Shown here piece by piece: positions 49,078 through 57,773 of a DNA stretch of 64,000 nucleotides (the stretch's first letter is position 1; each line of letters starts with the position of its first letter). This DNA comes from Candidatus Brocadia sp. (GTDB lineage Bacteria; Planctomycetota; Brocadiia; Brocadiales; Brocadiaceae). The notes under the pieces are model-generated. The model saw only the letters and a program-made list of their open reading frames with translations, had not been told where the DNA came from and searched no databases. The stretch is taken from contig SOEU01000002.1 of assembly GCA_021646415.1 (NCBI GenBank), forward strand, positions 186,001 to 250,000. Reading direction: 5' to 3'. Position numbers and translations under genes: made by a program.

Positions 49078-49620
49078 TTACTTACCTTTTCTTAAATCCA
49101 TTACATAGCTGTTAATAAAGGCTATTATCCTATTTGCAACATCATTTTGGGATAGACAGGCTGTGTTTATCACAAAATCTGCAACCCTGTCATAAAGCGG
49201 CCTTCTGTATGCCAAAAGATATTCAATTTCCTCGTGTTTACCACGATTCGTAAGGCTTGGTCTTCTCTGCTGTGTTTGTGTATCTTCGTGGATTCTCTTG
49301 TAGATGGTATCCACGTCAGCATCCAGATAGATTACGATCCCGTTTTTCTTAAGCTTCCTTATATTTTCTTCCCTCAGGATTGCACCTCCGCCCGTGGCAA
49401 TGACCTTGTTGTCGAGAATACATAACTCCGAAATGATTTGCGCCTCGATTTCCCGGAATAATTTTTCTCCACCAACTGCAAAAATGTTTTTAATGGTCTT
49501 TCCTTCTTTTTGTTCCAGGTACTCATCGGCATCGATAAATTCTTTGCCAAGCCGTTGAGCAATCTTTCTCCCTATGGTTGTTTTGCCGGTTCCGCGAAAA
49601 CCAATCAAGACAATATTCAA
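49078..49620 (-). CDS. aroK: Shikimate kinase
   Basis: The protein has 180 residues. It phosphorylates shikimate at O3 with ATP. Motifs are the P-loop GFRGTGKTT at 7-15, the shikimate-binding FIDADEYLE, ATGGGAILREEN, and RRPSLTNRG in the lid with YLLAYRRPLYDRVAD after it. The start is TTG. It follows aroDE by 21 bp on the same strand, so three consecutive steps of the shikimate pathway are encoded together. Confidence 0.95.
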   Translation of the reverse strand: MNIVLIGFRGTGKTTIGRKIAQRLGKEFIDADEYLEQKEGKTIKNIFAVGGEKLFREIEAQIISELCILDNKVIATGGGAILREENIRKLKKNGIVIYLDADVDTIYKRIHEDTQTQQRRPSLTNRGKHEEIEYLLAYRRPLYDRVADFVINTACLSQNDVANRIIAFINSYVMDLRKGK

Positions 49621-49641
49621 TTGTGATAAAAGTGATCTCTG

Positions 49642-51138
49642 TCACTCTCCAAGTAATTTTTTATAAGCAATATTTTCAATTAGTGTAAGTGGTGGTTTCA
49701 GGTCTGTCCACAGTTCAAATTGTGCCGCTGCCTGGTTTACGAACATCGGCAAACCGCCGGCAATTTTACAACCCTGAGCTTTGGCTTCACGCAATAGTCT
49801 TGTTTCTATCGGATTATAGATAGTATCAAAAACGATCATGCCGGGTTTTAGTTGATTCTTATCGATCGGAGTTTCATTGATCGTGGGAAACATGCCCACA
49901 GGGGTAGCATTAATCAGGATATCTGTTTGAATTAAAGGCAGATCATTGACTTTTTTGGATAGACAGCCAACATCGCTGGCGAGTGACTGTGCCCGCTCAG
50001 AATTCCTGTTTACAATCGTTACCTGTGCTCCACGCTCCTGCAATCCAAAGGCGATTGCCCGGGCGGCGCCACCGGCGCCTAACAAGGTAACGCGTCTTCC
50101 TTTTAAGCGATCGTTTTTTGTGTCTGTTAGAGATACTTGATTCATATCTTCCAATGCTTGAATGGCCGCCTTACAGTCTGTATTAAAACCGACTAACTGG
50201 CCACCTTTGTTCACAATGGTATTTACTGCACCAATCTTTTTTGCTATTGGGTCTATTGCATCCAGGTGATTTATTACCGATTCTTTATGAGGAATTGTTA
50301 CGCTGTAACCTTTTACATCCAATCCTCTAAACTCTCTGATAAAGTCATCGATTTTATCTACCTTAAAAGGAACGTAAACGTTATTCAAATTCATTTCCTT
50401 GAAGAGCGTGTTATGGATAATTGGACTGATGCTGTGAGAGACCGGGTTTCCAATCAATCCGTAGATTGCCGTATTTTTGCCTTGCCTCTGCGCCTGATAG
50501 GTATGTAAAAGTTCTTGAATACTGATTTGTCCAGGGGCAGATTCCTTCCCCTTCTGGAGAGACGCAAATGTCAGATAACTGCCAAATTTTTTATATAAGA
50601 TACGGCTGATGATGCCATACTCACCCATACAAAACGAGATTAATGGCGCCCGTGCTTGTTGGAGTAATCGATATATTTTGATGTTATCCGTAATATTGTT
50701 TGCATAAGTGACAATTTTTACAATATCGGCGCCATACTGGCTAAGTTTCTGATAAATGGCGGTTAAATCACCGGGTGTTTCACGAAAATTGTGGTAGGAA
50801 ATGATGAGTTTCGTTTTATTCGTAGGGACACGGAGCTCCGTGTCCCTACTTATATATTGAATACTGTCATGTTCGACATCGACGAAATCAGCTTGTAACT
50901 GGATAGCGAGTTTTAGGAGTGCAATCCTTTCTTCTTCACTTCCATCGAATCTGCCACCTTCTCTGACGGGCCTGTTTGTAACAATCACAGGCTTTGTACG
51001 CCTTTCAAATATCCGCTTCAGATCTGGATTTTTTATGTAGTCAAGGCGTAATTCGATAATGTCTGCTGTCTGTGATGCCTCTGCCATATCCCGGAGAACA
51101 TCATCAATGTTGTTTGCGATGATTGGTATGCAGATCAT
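49642..51138 (-). CDS. aroDE: Bifunctional 3-dehydroquinate dehydratase (type I) / shikimate dehydrogenase
   Basis: The protein has 498 residues made of two enzymes. Residues 1-220 are a type I dehydroquinase: ELRLDYIKNPD, FVDVEHD, LIISYHNFRETP (the catalytic His lies in SYHNF) and VKIVTYAN with the Schiff-base lysine. From about 225 on comes shikimate dehydrogenase: LIGNPVSHSISPIIHN, GYSVTIPHKE, AVNTIV, FNTDCKAA and the NADP loop LLGAGGAARAIAF. The fusion is known from other bacteria and plants. A 28-bp perfect palindrome sits in frame in the dehydratase part (translated around SRDTELRVPTN), in a loop just before the catalytic strand. Confidence 0.95.
   Translation of the reverse strand: MICIPIIANNIDDVLRDMAEASQTADIIELRLDYIKNPDLKRIFERRTKPVIVTNRPVREGGRFDGSEEERIALLKLAIQLQADFVDVEHDSIQYISRDTELRVPTNKTKLIISYHNFRETPGDLTAIYQKLSQYGADIVKIVTYANNITDNIKIYRLLQQARAPLISFCMGEYGIISRILYKKFGSYLTFASLQKGKESAPGQISIQELLHTYQAQRQGKNTAIYGLIGNPVSHSISPIIHNTLFKEMNLNNVYVPFKVDKIDDFIREFRGLDVKGYSVTIPHKESVINHLDAIDPIAKKIGAVNTIVNKGGQLVGFNTDCKAAIQALEDMNQVSLTDTKNDRLKGRRVTLLGAGGAARAIAFGLQERGAQVTIVNRNSERAQSLASDVGCLSKKVNDLPLIQTDILINATPVGMFPTINETPIDKNQLKPGMIVFDTIYNPIETRLLREAKAQGCKIAGGLPMFVNQAAAQFELWTDLKPPLTLIENIAYKKLLGE
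50822..50849. repeat. Perfect 28-bp palindrome inserted in frame in aroDE
   Basis: GTAGGGACACGGAG and its exact reverse complement CTCCGTGTCCCTAC abut with no spacer. It adds about nine codons to the dehydratase domain without breaking the frame. Similar GTAGGGAC...GTCCCTAC palindromes occur as dispersed repeats in many bacteria. Confidence 0.8.
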
Positions 51139-51194
51139 GTGTTTGTTTGAGAGATATTTGGTTTGGATTTTTAACTTTTATTAGTTACAGGTAA

Positions 51195-52715
51195 CTACTT
51201 TCGTTTCATTGCAGCCACCTTGTTGATGGCGTTTAAGTATGCCTTTGCGCTGGCCTCAATGATATCCGTACTTACCGCACGTCCCCCTACGGTCTTACCA
51301 TCCACATCGAGATTCACATAGACCTCACCCATTGCGTCTTTTCCACTGGTAACAGCGCGGATGTTATAATCTTGTAACTTGCCAGGGATGCCTGTTGACA
51401 GATCAATCGCCTTAAAAAGGGCATCGATGGGACCATCACCAATGGTAGTATTATCCACCAGACGACCATCCTGTAATTTTAGTCTCACCCCGGCTGTTGG
51501 TACCATATTGGGTCCACAACTGATACTGAGGCTTTCTAATTGAAAGATGTTGGGGACATCCATTTTTTCTATGCCGATAATGGCCTCGATATCCTCATCA
51601 AAAATCTCTTTCTTTTTATCGGCAATATGCTTAAATTCCTCAAAAGCCCGTTCAAATTCTTTTTCAGATAATTCGTATCCCAGTTCCTTGATGCGTGTTT
51701 TAAAGGCATTCCTCCCGGATAATTTTCCGAGCACAAGCCTGGTCTTTAAATACCCGACGTCTTCAGGTTTCATAATCTCGTAGGTAGTACGTTCCTTGAT
51801 TACCCCGTCCTGGTGTACCCCTGACTGGTGTGCAAATGCATTTTCACCGACGATGGCCTTATTCCTCTGGACGCGCAGTCCCGTCAGAGTGCTTACCAGT
51901 CTGCTTGTGGCAATCAATTCCTTTGTGACAATACGAGTAGAACGTTGGTAAAAATCATGACGTGTCTTAATGGCCATAACGATCTCTTCCAGTGCTGCGT
52001 TCCCTGCCCGTTCTCCGATACCATTGATGGTACATTCGACCTGTTGTGCACCAGCCTTTACTGCGGCAAGGGAATTAGCCACGGCAAGCCCCAGGTCGTT
52101 GTGACAATGTACGCTAATTATTGCTTTATCAATATTTTTAACGTTTTCTTTTAATCCGCGGATAATGGATGCATATTGATCGGGCGTGGCATAACCTACG
52201 GTATCGGGAATATTGACAGTCTTTGCACCGGCATCAATAACGGCCTCAACAACCTGAATGAGAAAGTCTAGTTCCGTTCTGGAGGCGTCTTCCGGAGAAA
52301 ATTCTACGTCATCTACATATTTTAAGGCATGTGTAACCCCTTTAACGGCCAAATGAAGGATTTCTTCCTTTGCCTTGAGGAGTTTGTATTTTCTGTGTAT
52401 TTCAGAGGTGGCAAGAAAGACATGTATTCGTGGTTTTTCTGCCTTTTCCAGTGCCCTGGCAGCACTGTCAATGTCCTTTTCAACAGCACGGGCAAGACCT
52501 GCTACGGAAACCCCCCGAATTTCCTGGGCAACTCTACTTACTGATTCGAAATCACCCGGTGACGAGACGGGAAATCCTGCCTCAATAACGTCCACATTCA
52601 ATAGCGCCAATTGTCGTGCAATCTGGACCTTCTCATTAATATCCAGACTGGCGCCCGGAGACTGTTCTCCGTCTCGTAGTGTAGTATCAAAAATAATGAT
52701 GTTATTATTGGTCAC
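51195..52715 (-). CDS. leuA: 2-isopropylmalate synthase
   Basis: The protein has 506 residues, the size of the standard bacterial LeuA. It condenses acetyl-CoA with 2-oxoisovalerate, the first step of leucine synthesis. Motifs are [13 protein letters not shown] at the N-terminus, [34 protein letters not shown] and [12 protein letters not shown]. The C-terminal leucine-binding domain (about 365-506) ends with [19 protein letters not shown]. The start is GTG. It is 56 bp upstream of aroDE on the same strand and may be cotranscribed with the shikimate genes. I see no leader peptide or T-box in front of it. Confidence 0.96.
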   Translation of the reverse strand: MTNNNIIIFDTTLRDGEQSPGASLDINEKVQIARQLALLNVDVIEAGFPVSSPGDFESVSRVAQEIRGVSVAGLARAVEKDIDSAARALEKAEKPRIHVFLATSEIHRKYKLLKAKEEILHLAVKGVTHALKYVDDVEFSPEDASRTELDFLIQVVEAVIDAGAKTVNIPDTVGYATPDQYASIIRGLKENVKNIDKAIISVHCHNDLGLAVANSLAAVKAGAQQVECTINGIGERAGNAALEEIVMAIKTRHDFYQRSTRIVTKELIATSRLVSTLTGLRVQRNKAIVGENAFAHQSGVHQDGVIKERTTYEIMKPEDVGYLKTRLVLGKLSGRNAFKTRIKELGYELSEKEFERAFEEFKHIADKKKEIFDEDIEAIIGIEKMDVPNIFQLESLSISCGPNMVPTAGVRLKLQDGRLVDNTTIGDGPIDALFKAIDLSTGIPGKLQDYNIRAVTSGKDAMGEVYVNLDVDGKTVGGRAVSTDIIEASAKAYLNAINKVAAMKRK

Positions 52716-53115
52716 GAATATTTTTTTCTCTTATTCCCAAAATCAAATAAAGTACCGTCATGATAGGATAATTGCAAAATTTTACTACATGTGGTGAATA
52801 CATTCAATACCTATTTAAAATTAAGGGATTGATAAGTTATATCGCGTCTCATTGATAAATATTGCTAATAAACTTCACTTTGTTGCAGAATTGGGTGAAA
52901 AAAGGTAGAATTTCCAAGGGAGTTGAGACATGAGTATATTGTGAAGAGGGTGTTGATATGTTCTCTATCTATTTTGTTACTATTCCGTTCTCGATCTCTG
53001 TGATTTTAATGCTTCAGAGATATGATAAAAAGGCCGATATTTGTGTCACAAAAATCGATTGTAAAATTCGGGTTTTTTTCTAATAAAGTCTTAGATTTTA
53101 TAAAAGGGGGGAAAA
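52716..53115. other. Intergenic region between leuA and the octaheme cytochrome gene
   Basis: The region is AT-rich. A perfect palindrome TTTGTG-T-CACAAA lies at 53040-53052, about 65 bp before the cytochrome start, and could be a regulator site. A short frame at 52958-53083 (41 codons, starting MFSIYFVTIPFSISVILML, with GAGGG upstream) could encode a small membrane peptide, but I do not trust it enough to call a gene. Confidence 0.4.
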
Positions 53116-54480
53116 ATGCCTTACTCGTTAAGATGTTTTATAAATAGATCTCTGAAATATTTTACCATGATGGTGTTTTTTGCGGAATTCCTTTTTCTTG
53201 CCAGTTGTATGACTCAAAAGAAAACAACAATTACCCCGAAAACCGTAATCACCCCTCCCGGAGAAATTACCATTACCAAAGCAGAAGAAGCGGCAACAAG
53301 TGCAAAAGAGGAGAAAGGAATTACTGAAGAATCCTTGAAATGCATAACATGTCACGAGGAACGTGGGGTGACACATGGCTGGGTTGCCGATTGGCAGGGT
53401 AGCAAGCATGCAAGAAAGGGTGTGGGATGCGAGGCATGCCACATTAGCTCAAATGCAGAACTCGTAATGAAGGAAATGACAGAATTGGAATATCTCAGCA
53501 TGAATGGGAACAGTTGCGATGACACTAGGGTTCAGCGCAAGGTTACTGCCAGCAATTGTGGCAAATGCCACAGAAAAGAATACAAGGAATTTATGAAGAG
53601 TCGCCACTCCATTGGCTGGCAAAGGGTGATGGAGTGCGAGAAACTTATGGAAATTTCTAAAGACACCCGTTCAGAAAAGTGTGAGCAGTGTCATAATATC
53701 CAATTTAAATGCGATTCATGTCACACGCGGCATACCTTCAATACCCTTGAGGCTAAAACGCCCGAGGCATGCAGGACGTGCCACATGGGTTCAGATCATC
53801 CCCATCACGATGCATACATCTCTTCCAAGCACGGGACTGTTTATACGGCAAGTCAATCGGCCATATTAAAAGAATCTCAATCTATTCAATCCTTGCGTTC
53901 GCCTGTATGTGTTACCTGCCATATGCCCCAGGGTAATCATGATATGAGTTTCGGACTTACCTGTGGCCCTGTTGCAGGAAGTAGACTGTCTTACATAGAC
54001 AGGAATGGCGCTGCCATAGATGAAATTGAATTAGCAAAAAAACGTGAAGAAATGCTGTCTGTCTGTAATACATGCCATTCCTTACGCTTTGCAAAGAATG
54101 CATTAACGAGGGCTGATGATATATATAAAAATATTGAGGCTGTAATAAAAGAGGCGAAGGATATTGTTATTGGTTTAGAAAAGGAAAAGATTTTGATTCC
54201 ACCAATTGGTGGAGTAGTGCAAATTTCTTTGCCTGGTCATGCCTTCATTGACGGAAACCTGCAATCCTATACAAATAAATCCAAAATAGAGCGTCTTTTT
54301 ATCAAATTAACATACAGTGCTGCTGTTACATGGAAAGGGGCTTATCATGAAAACCCGGGCTATACACACGTATATGGGTGGGCAAAACTCCAGGAAGATT
54401 TGAGCGATATGAAAGAAGAAGTGAAAAAATTACGGGAAGAAGCAGAACTCAGAAGGAAGATGAAAATGAAGCTGCGATAA
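53116..54480 (+). CDS. Octaheme c-type cytochrome, hydroxylamine-oxidoreductase-like
   Basis: The protein has 454 residues. The signal peptide ends in FLASC (lipobox, C31), so it is probably a lipoprotein outside the cytoplasmic membrane. Eight CxxCH haem sites occur: C76-H80, C105-H109, C148-H152, C189-H193, C199-H203, C219-H223, C265-H269 and C317-H321. Number, spacing and the C-terminal GYTHVYGWAKLQEDL followed by a coiled-coil tail match the HAO-like octaheme family, abundant in anammox bacteria and used for hydroxylamine, NO or nitrite chemistry. Whether it has the tyrosine that cross-links the P460 haem cannot be decided here, so oxidative or reductive function is open. AGGGGGG precedes the ATG. 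The gene ends 2 bp from a convergent tRNA. Confidence 0.85.
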   Translation: MPYSLRCFINRSLKYFTMMVFFAEFLFLASCMTQKKTTITPKTVITPPGEITITKAEEAATSAKEEKGITEESLKCITCHEERGVTHGWVADWQGSKHARKGVGCEACHISSNAELVMKEMTELEYLSMNGNSCDDTRVQRKVTASNCGKCHRKEYKEFMKSRHSIGWQRVMECEKLMEISKDTRSEKCEQCHNIQFKCDSCHTRHTFNTLEAKTPEACRTCHMGSDHPHHDAYISSKHGTVYTASQSAILKESQSIQSLRSPVCVTCHMPQGNHDMSFGLTCGPVAGSRLSYIDRNGAAIDEIELAKKREEMLSVCNTCHSLRFAKNALTRADDIYKNIEAVIKEAKDIVIGLEKEKILIPPIGGVVQISLPGHAFIDGNLQSYTNKSKIERLFIKLTYSAAVTWKGAYHENPGYTHVYGWAKLQEDLSDMKEEVKKLREEAELRRKMKMKLR

Positions 54481-54482
54481 AA

Positions 54483-54566
54483 TGCCGAAGCAGGGAGTTG
54501 AACCCTGACCCCGTTGCCGGGACTAGACCCTGAATCTAGCGCGTCTGCCAATTCCGCCACTTCGGC
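54483..54566 (-). tRNA. tRNA-Leu (anticodon CAG)
   Basis: Read on the minus strand: acceptor stem GCCGAAG with CTTCGGC, anticodon arm CTAGA-TTCAGGG-TCTAG with anticodon CAG, a long variable arm with CCCGGCAACGGGG, a T arm and discriminator A. The CCA end is not encoded, unlike the tRNA-Leu at 25726. Length is 84 bases. Its 3' end lies 2 bp from the stop of the convergent cytochrome gene. Confidence 0.94.
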
Positions 54567-54716
54567 CTATAAGAAATTTGAATAACTGATTGTAAAAAAT
54601 AAAAATAACCAAGTCAAAGGAATTTTAATAAATTGGTCTTGCATTGCTATTGGCAATCTGTTACGATTTTAATCATTTTTAATAATTCGATAATTATTTA
54701 TGAGTTGCAATTGCTG

Positions 54717-55154
54717 ATGGAAATTATAGCGAAGAATAGAAAAGCGTATTTCCAATATGAAATCCTGGAAAAGTTTGAAGCGGGCATTGTGCTCACTGGA
54801 ACAGAAGTTAAATCGATTCGGAATAAAGATGTAAGTATCAACGAAAGTTTTGCTCATATCGATAATGGAGAAGTTTTTATTCACGAAATGCATATTGGAC
54901 AATATAAACAGGGAAATAGACAAAATCATGAGCCCAAAAGGGTAAGAAAGCTTCTTTTGCACAAAAAAGAAATCAGCAAGATAGTTGGTAAAGTCAAACA
55001 AAAGGGATATACGATGGTTCCCTTAACTTTATATTTTAAGGAAGGTTTTGTAAAGGTGGAGCTTGCCCTTGTGAGAGGAAAGACGACTATAGATAAGCGG
55101 GAAGATATCAAAAAACGAACCATTGAGAGGGAAATACAGAGAGCCATGAGATAA
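54717..55154 (+). CDS. smpB: SsrA-binding protein SmpB
   Basis: The protein has 145 residues from MEIIAKNRKAYFQYEI. The frame is open upstream to 54633, but that lead is not conserved in the family. SmpB binds tmRNA and brings it to stalled ribosomes. Motifs are NRKAYFQYEILEKFEAGI, LTGTEVKSIR, NESFAHIDNGEVFI and the C-terminal LVRGKTTIDKREDIKKR. No tmRNA gene is seen in the window. Confidence 0.96.
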   Translation: MEIIAKNRKAYFQYEILEKFEAGIVLTGTEVKSIRNKDVSINESFAHIDNGEVFIHEMHIGQYKQGNRQNHEPKRVRKLLLHKKEISKIVGKVKQKGYTMVPLTLYFKEGFVKVELALVRGKTTIDKREDIKKRTIEREIQRAMR

Positions 55155-55203
55155 TTTGGAAATTCTTTATGGCAAATCCACTAAAGAAAGTGAAAAGGAG
55201 AAT

Positions 55204-55623
55204 ATGCCTCCTGTAAGGATATTAATCGTAGAAGATGAACGTCAAACAGTTGATGCGTTAAGGGATTTGTTTGAACAGAATGGCTACGAAACAGAAGTTG
55301 CCCTTAATAAACAAGTGGCTTTAGCCATACTCCAGGAGAGAAAAATGGATCTTGTGATCGTAAGCACAATGGTTCAGGAGATTTCTGGCCTGGAAATACT
55401 ATACGAAATGAAAAAAATAATTCCCAATATACCTATTATTGTGATCAGTAACCAAAAATCAAAACGTATTGAATCTTCTTTCACGAAAGCAGGTGCAAAC
55501 GTTTTTATTGTAAAGCCTCTAGAAGCATCGTTTGTCTTGCAAACGATCGAGAATTTATTAGAAGCTCGATTTGTCATTGCTGCACCCAAAAAAACAAAGT
55601 CGTACTCAAAAAGCAAGAAATAA
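55204..55623 (+). CDS. Pseudo-receiver domain protein
   Basis: The protein has 139 residues: one receiver domain and a basic tail (PKKTKSYSKSKK). AAAAGGAG favours the ATG at 55204, although the frame is open back to a TTG at 55156, just after smpB. The fold is clear (RILIVEDERQTVDALRDLF, SGLEILYEMKK, FIVKPLEASF) and the ED pair and lysine are kept. The phospho-acceptor aspartate is replaced by serine (S54 in LVIVSTMV). It therefore cannot be phosphorylated in the usual way and probably works by protein contact. The lysine-rich tail could bind nucleic acid; that is a guess. Confidence 0.8.
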   Translation: MPPVRILIVEDERQTVDALRDLFEQNGYETEVALNKQVALAILQERKMDLVIVSTMVQEISGLEILYEMKKIIPNIPIIVISNQKSKRIESSFTKAGANVFIVKPLEASFVLQTIENLLEARFVIAAPKKTKSYSKSKK

Positions 55624-55647
55624 TTTCTTTCCCGTATTGCAAGATTT

Positions 55648-57138
55648 ATGCATTGTCTCAGGTTAAACTTAAGGGTGTGTTTTCATACCTTTGCATTTTT
55701 CTTAATGTTTGGTGCGTTTTTTGTCACCTTTCTTGAAGCAAAAATAATAAATCCGAATAATCTCAACAAACGCCTCCAGCATATATTAAATAATCCATCT
55801 CTCAAAAACGTGTCGTACGGTATTAGTATTGTATCAGCAAAAAAGAACTCTTCCCTGTTCAGTTACCGAAGTAATGATTTATTCAGTGTTGCTTCCAATA
55901 TGAAACTGCTTACCACGTCAGCTGCCCTGGACTATCTGGGACCAGATTTCGAGTATAAAACAATTATTAAAACCAATGGTATAATAGCGGCTTCAGGGGA
56001 ACTTAATGGGGACGTTATTATCAAAGGAAGCGGTGATCCGAATATTTCGGGGAGATTTTATCAAGAGAATATCTTAGCTATTCCGGAATTCTGGGCACAA
56101 GCTATAAGAAACCGGGGTATTTGTGCAATCGCGGGAGATATCATAGCGGATGACACTATATTCGATCGTATGTATGTTAATCCTGATTGGCCGCAAAACC
56201 AATTGTCTGAATGGTATTGTGCCCCAAGTTGTGGGTTATCCTTTAATGATAATTGTGTCGATATCACAGTCATTCCCGACAAAAGGCCGGGAAGCGCTGT
56301 AACACTTTTAATAGACCCGGATACGTCATATTTCACAATCTTTAATAACTGTGTTTATACAACCGACAAAAAGAAGCACGCATATTCTATCCATCGGAAA
56401 CCGGGCACTAATCAGATATTTATTAAGGGAATGTTCTACGTCAATGCATCTCCTGAAAAGAAGTGGGTAAGTGTACATAATCCGGCACTTTATCTTGCAA
56501 CTGTCTTTAAAGAAATTCTCGAAAAGAATGGTATTGCAGTGCATGGGAATGCTCGATTAATTGATAAGGGTGATTCTATCAAATCTGATTTGGAAGTGAT
56601 TACACAAACTACCTCTACAATGGAACAGACCATCCTTGTAACAAATAAACAAAGCCAAAACTTTTATGCCGAACAAATAATTAAAACCCTGGGGGCGCAG
56701 ATTAAGGGCAGAGGAACTTTAGAGGCTGGGATAGAGGTTATACAGGATTTTATGGCAAAATTAGGTTTTCAACCTGAGGAATATCAAATTAATGATGGAT
56801 GCGGTTTGTCAAAAAGTAACCGACTTTCACCCAAAATGATAACTACTCTTCTTGCGTATATGAGGAAACATCCACATGCAAAGGTACTGTGGGATTCTTT
56901 GCCTACTTCAGGAACAGACGGAGGGCTGCGTCGGCGAATGATTTCTCCACGATACAAAGATAAAATACGTGCGAAAACCGGGTATATTGCAAAGACATCA
57001 ACACTTTCTGGATATGTCGATACTCCTCATGGAGATGTACTTGTCTTTTCAATTCTTATGAACAATTTCAAAAATCTCAGTAAGATTATGAAACTCCAGG
57101 ATGATATTTGTAAAACTTTAGTAGATTGTTATAATTAA
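55648..57138 (+). CDS. dacB: D-Ala-D-Ala carboxypeptidase/endopeptidase, PBP4 type (family S13)
   Basis: The protein has 496 residues with an N-terminal signal peptide (about 1-31, ending FLEA). Catalytic motifs are SNMK (S83-K86), GCGLSKSNRLSP near 390 and KTG (443-445). IKGSGDPNIS and LPTSGTDGGLRRRM are also typical of the family. It trims or opens peptidoglycan cross-links in the periplasm. It adds a wall-remodelling enzyme to the synthesis genes of the dcw cluster, further support for real peptidoglycan in this organism. Confidence 0.93.
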   Translation: MHCLRLNLRVCFHTFAFFLMFGAFFVTFLEAKIINPNNLNKRLQHILNNPSLKNVSYGISIVSAKKNSSLFSYRSNDLFSVASNMKLLTTSAALDYLGPDFEYKTIIKTNGIIAASGELNGDVIIKGSGDPNISGRFYQENILAIPEFWAQAIRNRGICAIAGDIIADDTIFDRMYVNPDWPQNQLSEWYCAPSCGLSFNDNCVDITVIPDKRPGSAVTLLIDPDTSYFTIFNNCVYTTDKKKHAYSIHRKPGTNQIFIKGMFYVNASPEKKWVSVHNPALYLATVFKEILEKNGIAVHGNARLIDKGDSIKSDLEVITQTTSTMEQTILVTNKQSQNFYAEQIIKTLGAQIKGRGTLEAGIEVIQDFMAKLGFQPEEYQINDGCGLSKSNRLSPKMITTLLAYMRKHPHAKVLWDSLPTSGTDGGLRRRMISPRYKDKIRAKTGYIAKTSTLSGYVDTPHGDVLVFSILMNNFKNLSKIMKLQDDICKTLVDCYN

Positions 57139-57145
57139 AAATCAT

Positions 57146-57760
57146 ATGAGTGAACATATTAAAAAAGTATACTCTTTCTATTCATGGATTTATGATGCCT
57201 TTTTTGGAAAAATTTTTGAGCATGGAAGATATTCCGCCTTTCATATGATGAACGTAAAGCCCAACGAAACTATACTTGAAGTTGGCGTGGGAACTGGATT
57301 GTCATTACCTTTATATCCAAAGGATGCCAGGGTGGTTGGAATAGATATCAGTCAGGAGATGTTGGATAAGGCAGAGTCGAAAAAACAATACTACCATTTA
57401 TCCAATGTTAACCTCTATGTCATGGATGCATCATCTATGACATTTGCGGATAATAGTTTTGATAAAGTCATTGCCTCTCATGTAATCACGGTGGTGCCTG
57501 ACCCTTTGCATACTTTAAAAGAGATAAAAAGGGTATGCAAAAAGGGCGGAGAAATTTTTATATTGAATTATACAGGGTGCAATAACAAACTTATCTCACG
57601 TTTTGAAAAATTCATTTCTCCATTCCGGGATAAGGTAGGTTTAGGGAAACACATTGATCTGGATGAACTGTTGCTGGATACGCGCCTCTCTATACTCTGC
57701 GAACAGAGAGTTAATTTCTGGGGGATGTGCCGGCTGATAAAATGTAAAAACAGCTATTAG
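57146..57760 (+). CDS. Class I methyltransferase, UbiE/PmtA-like
   Basis: The protein has 204 residues. It begins VYSFYSWIYDAFFGKIFEHGR, the pattern of phosphatidylethanolamine N-methyltransferases and UbiE-like enzymes. The SAM motifs are ILEVGVGTGLSLPLYP, VVGIDISQEMLDKA and VMDASSMTFADNSFDKVIAS. It could methylate phosphatidylethanolamine (towards phosphatidylcholine) or a quinone; the sequence alone does not decide. It follows the PBP4 gene by 7 bp and is probably cotranscribed. Confidence 0.8.
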   Translation: MSEHIKKVYSFYSWIYDAFFGKIFEHGRYSAFHMMNVKPNETILEVGVGTGLSLPLYPKDARVVGIDISQEMLDKAESKKQYYHLSNVNLYVMDASSMTFADNSFDKVIASHVITVVPDPLHTLKEIKRVCKKGGEIFILNYTGCNNKLISRFEKFISPFRDKVGLGKHIDLDELLLDTRLSILCEQRVNFWGMCRLIKCKNSY

Positions 57761-57773
57761 CTGGCCTAAGTAT

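Noticed and set aside
51183-51196. AGTTACAGGTAACT hairpin at the leuA stop as a terminator
   Set aside because: Only a 6-bp AT-rich stem without a T-run on the minus strand, and aroDE continues in the same direction.
52958-53083. Short 41-codon frame before the octaheme cytochrome gene
   Set aside because: It has a possible ribosome-binding site and a hydrophobic start, but no homology I know and it overlaps the likely promoter region.
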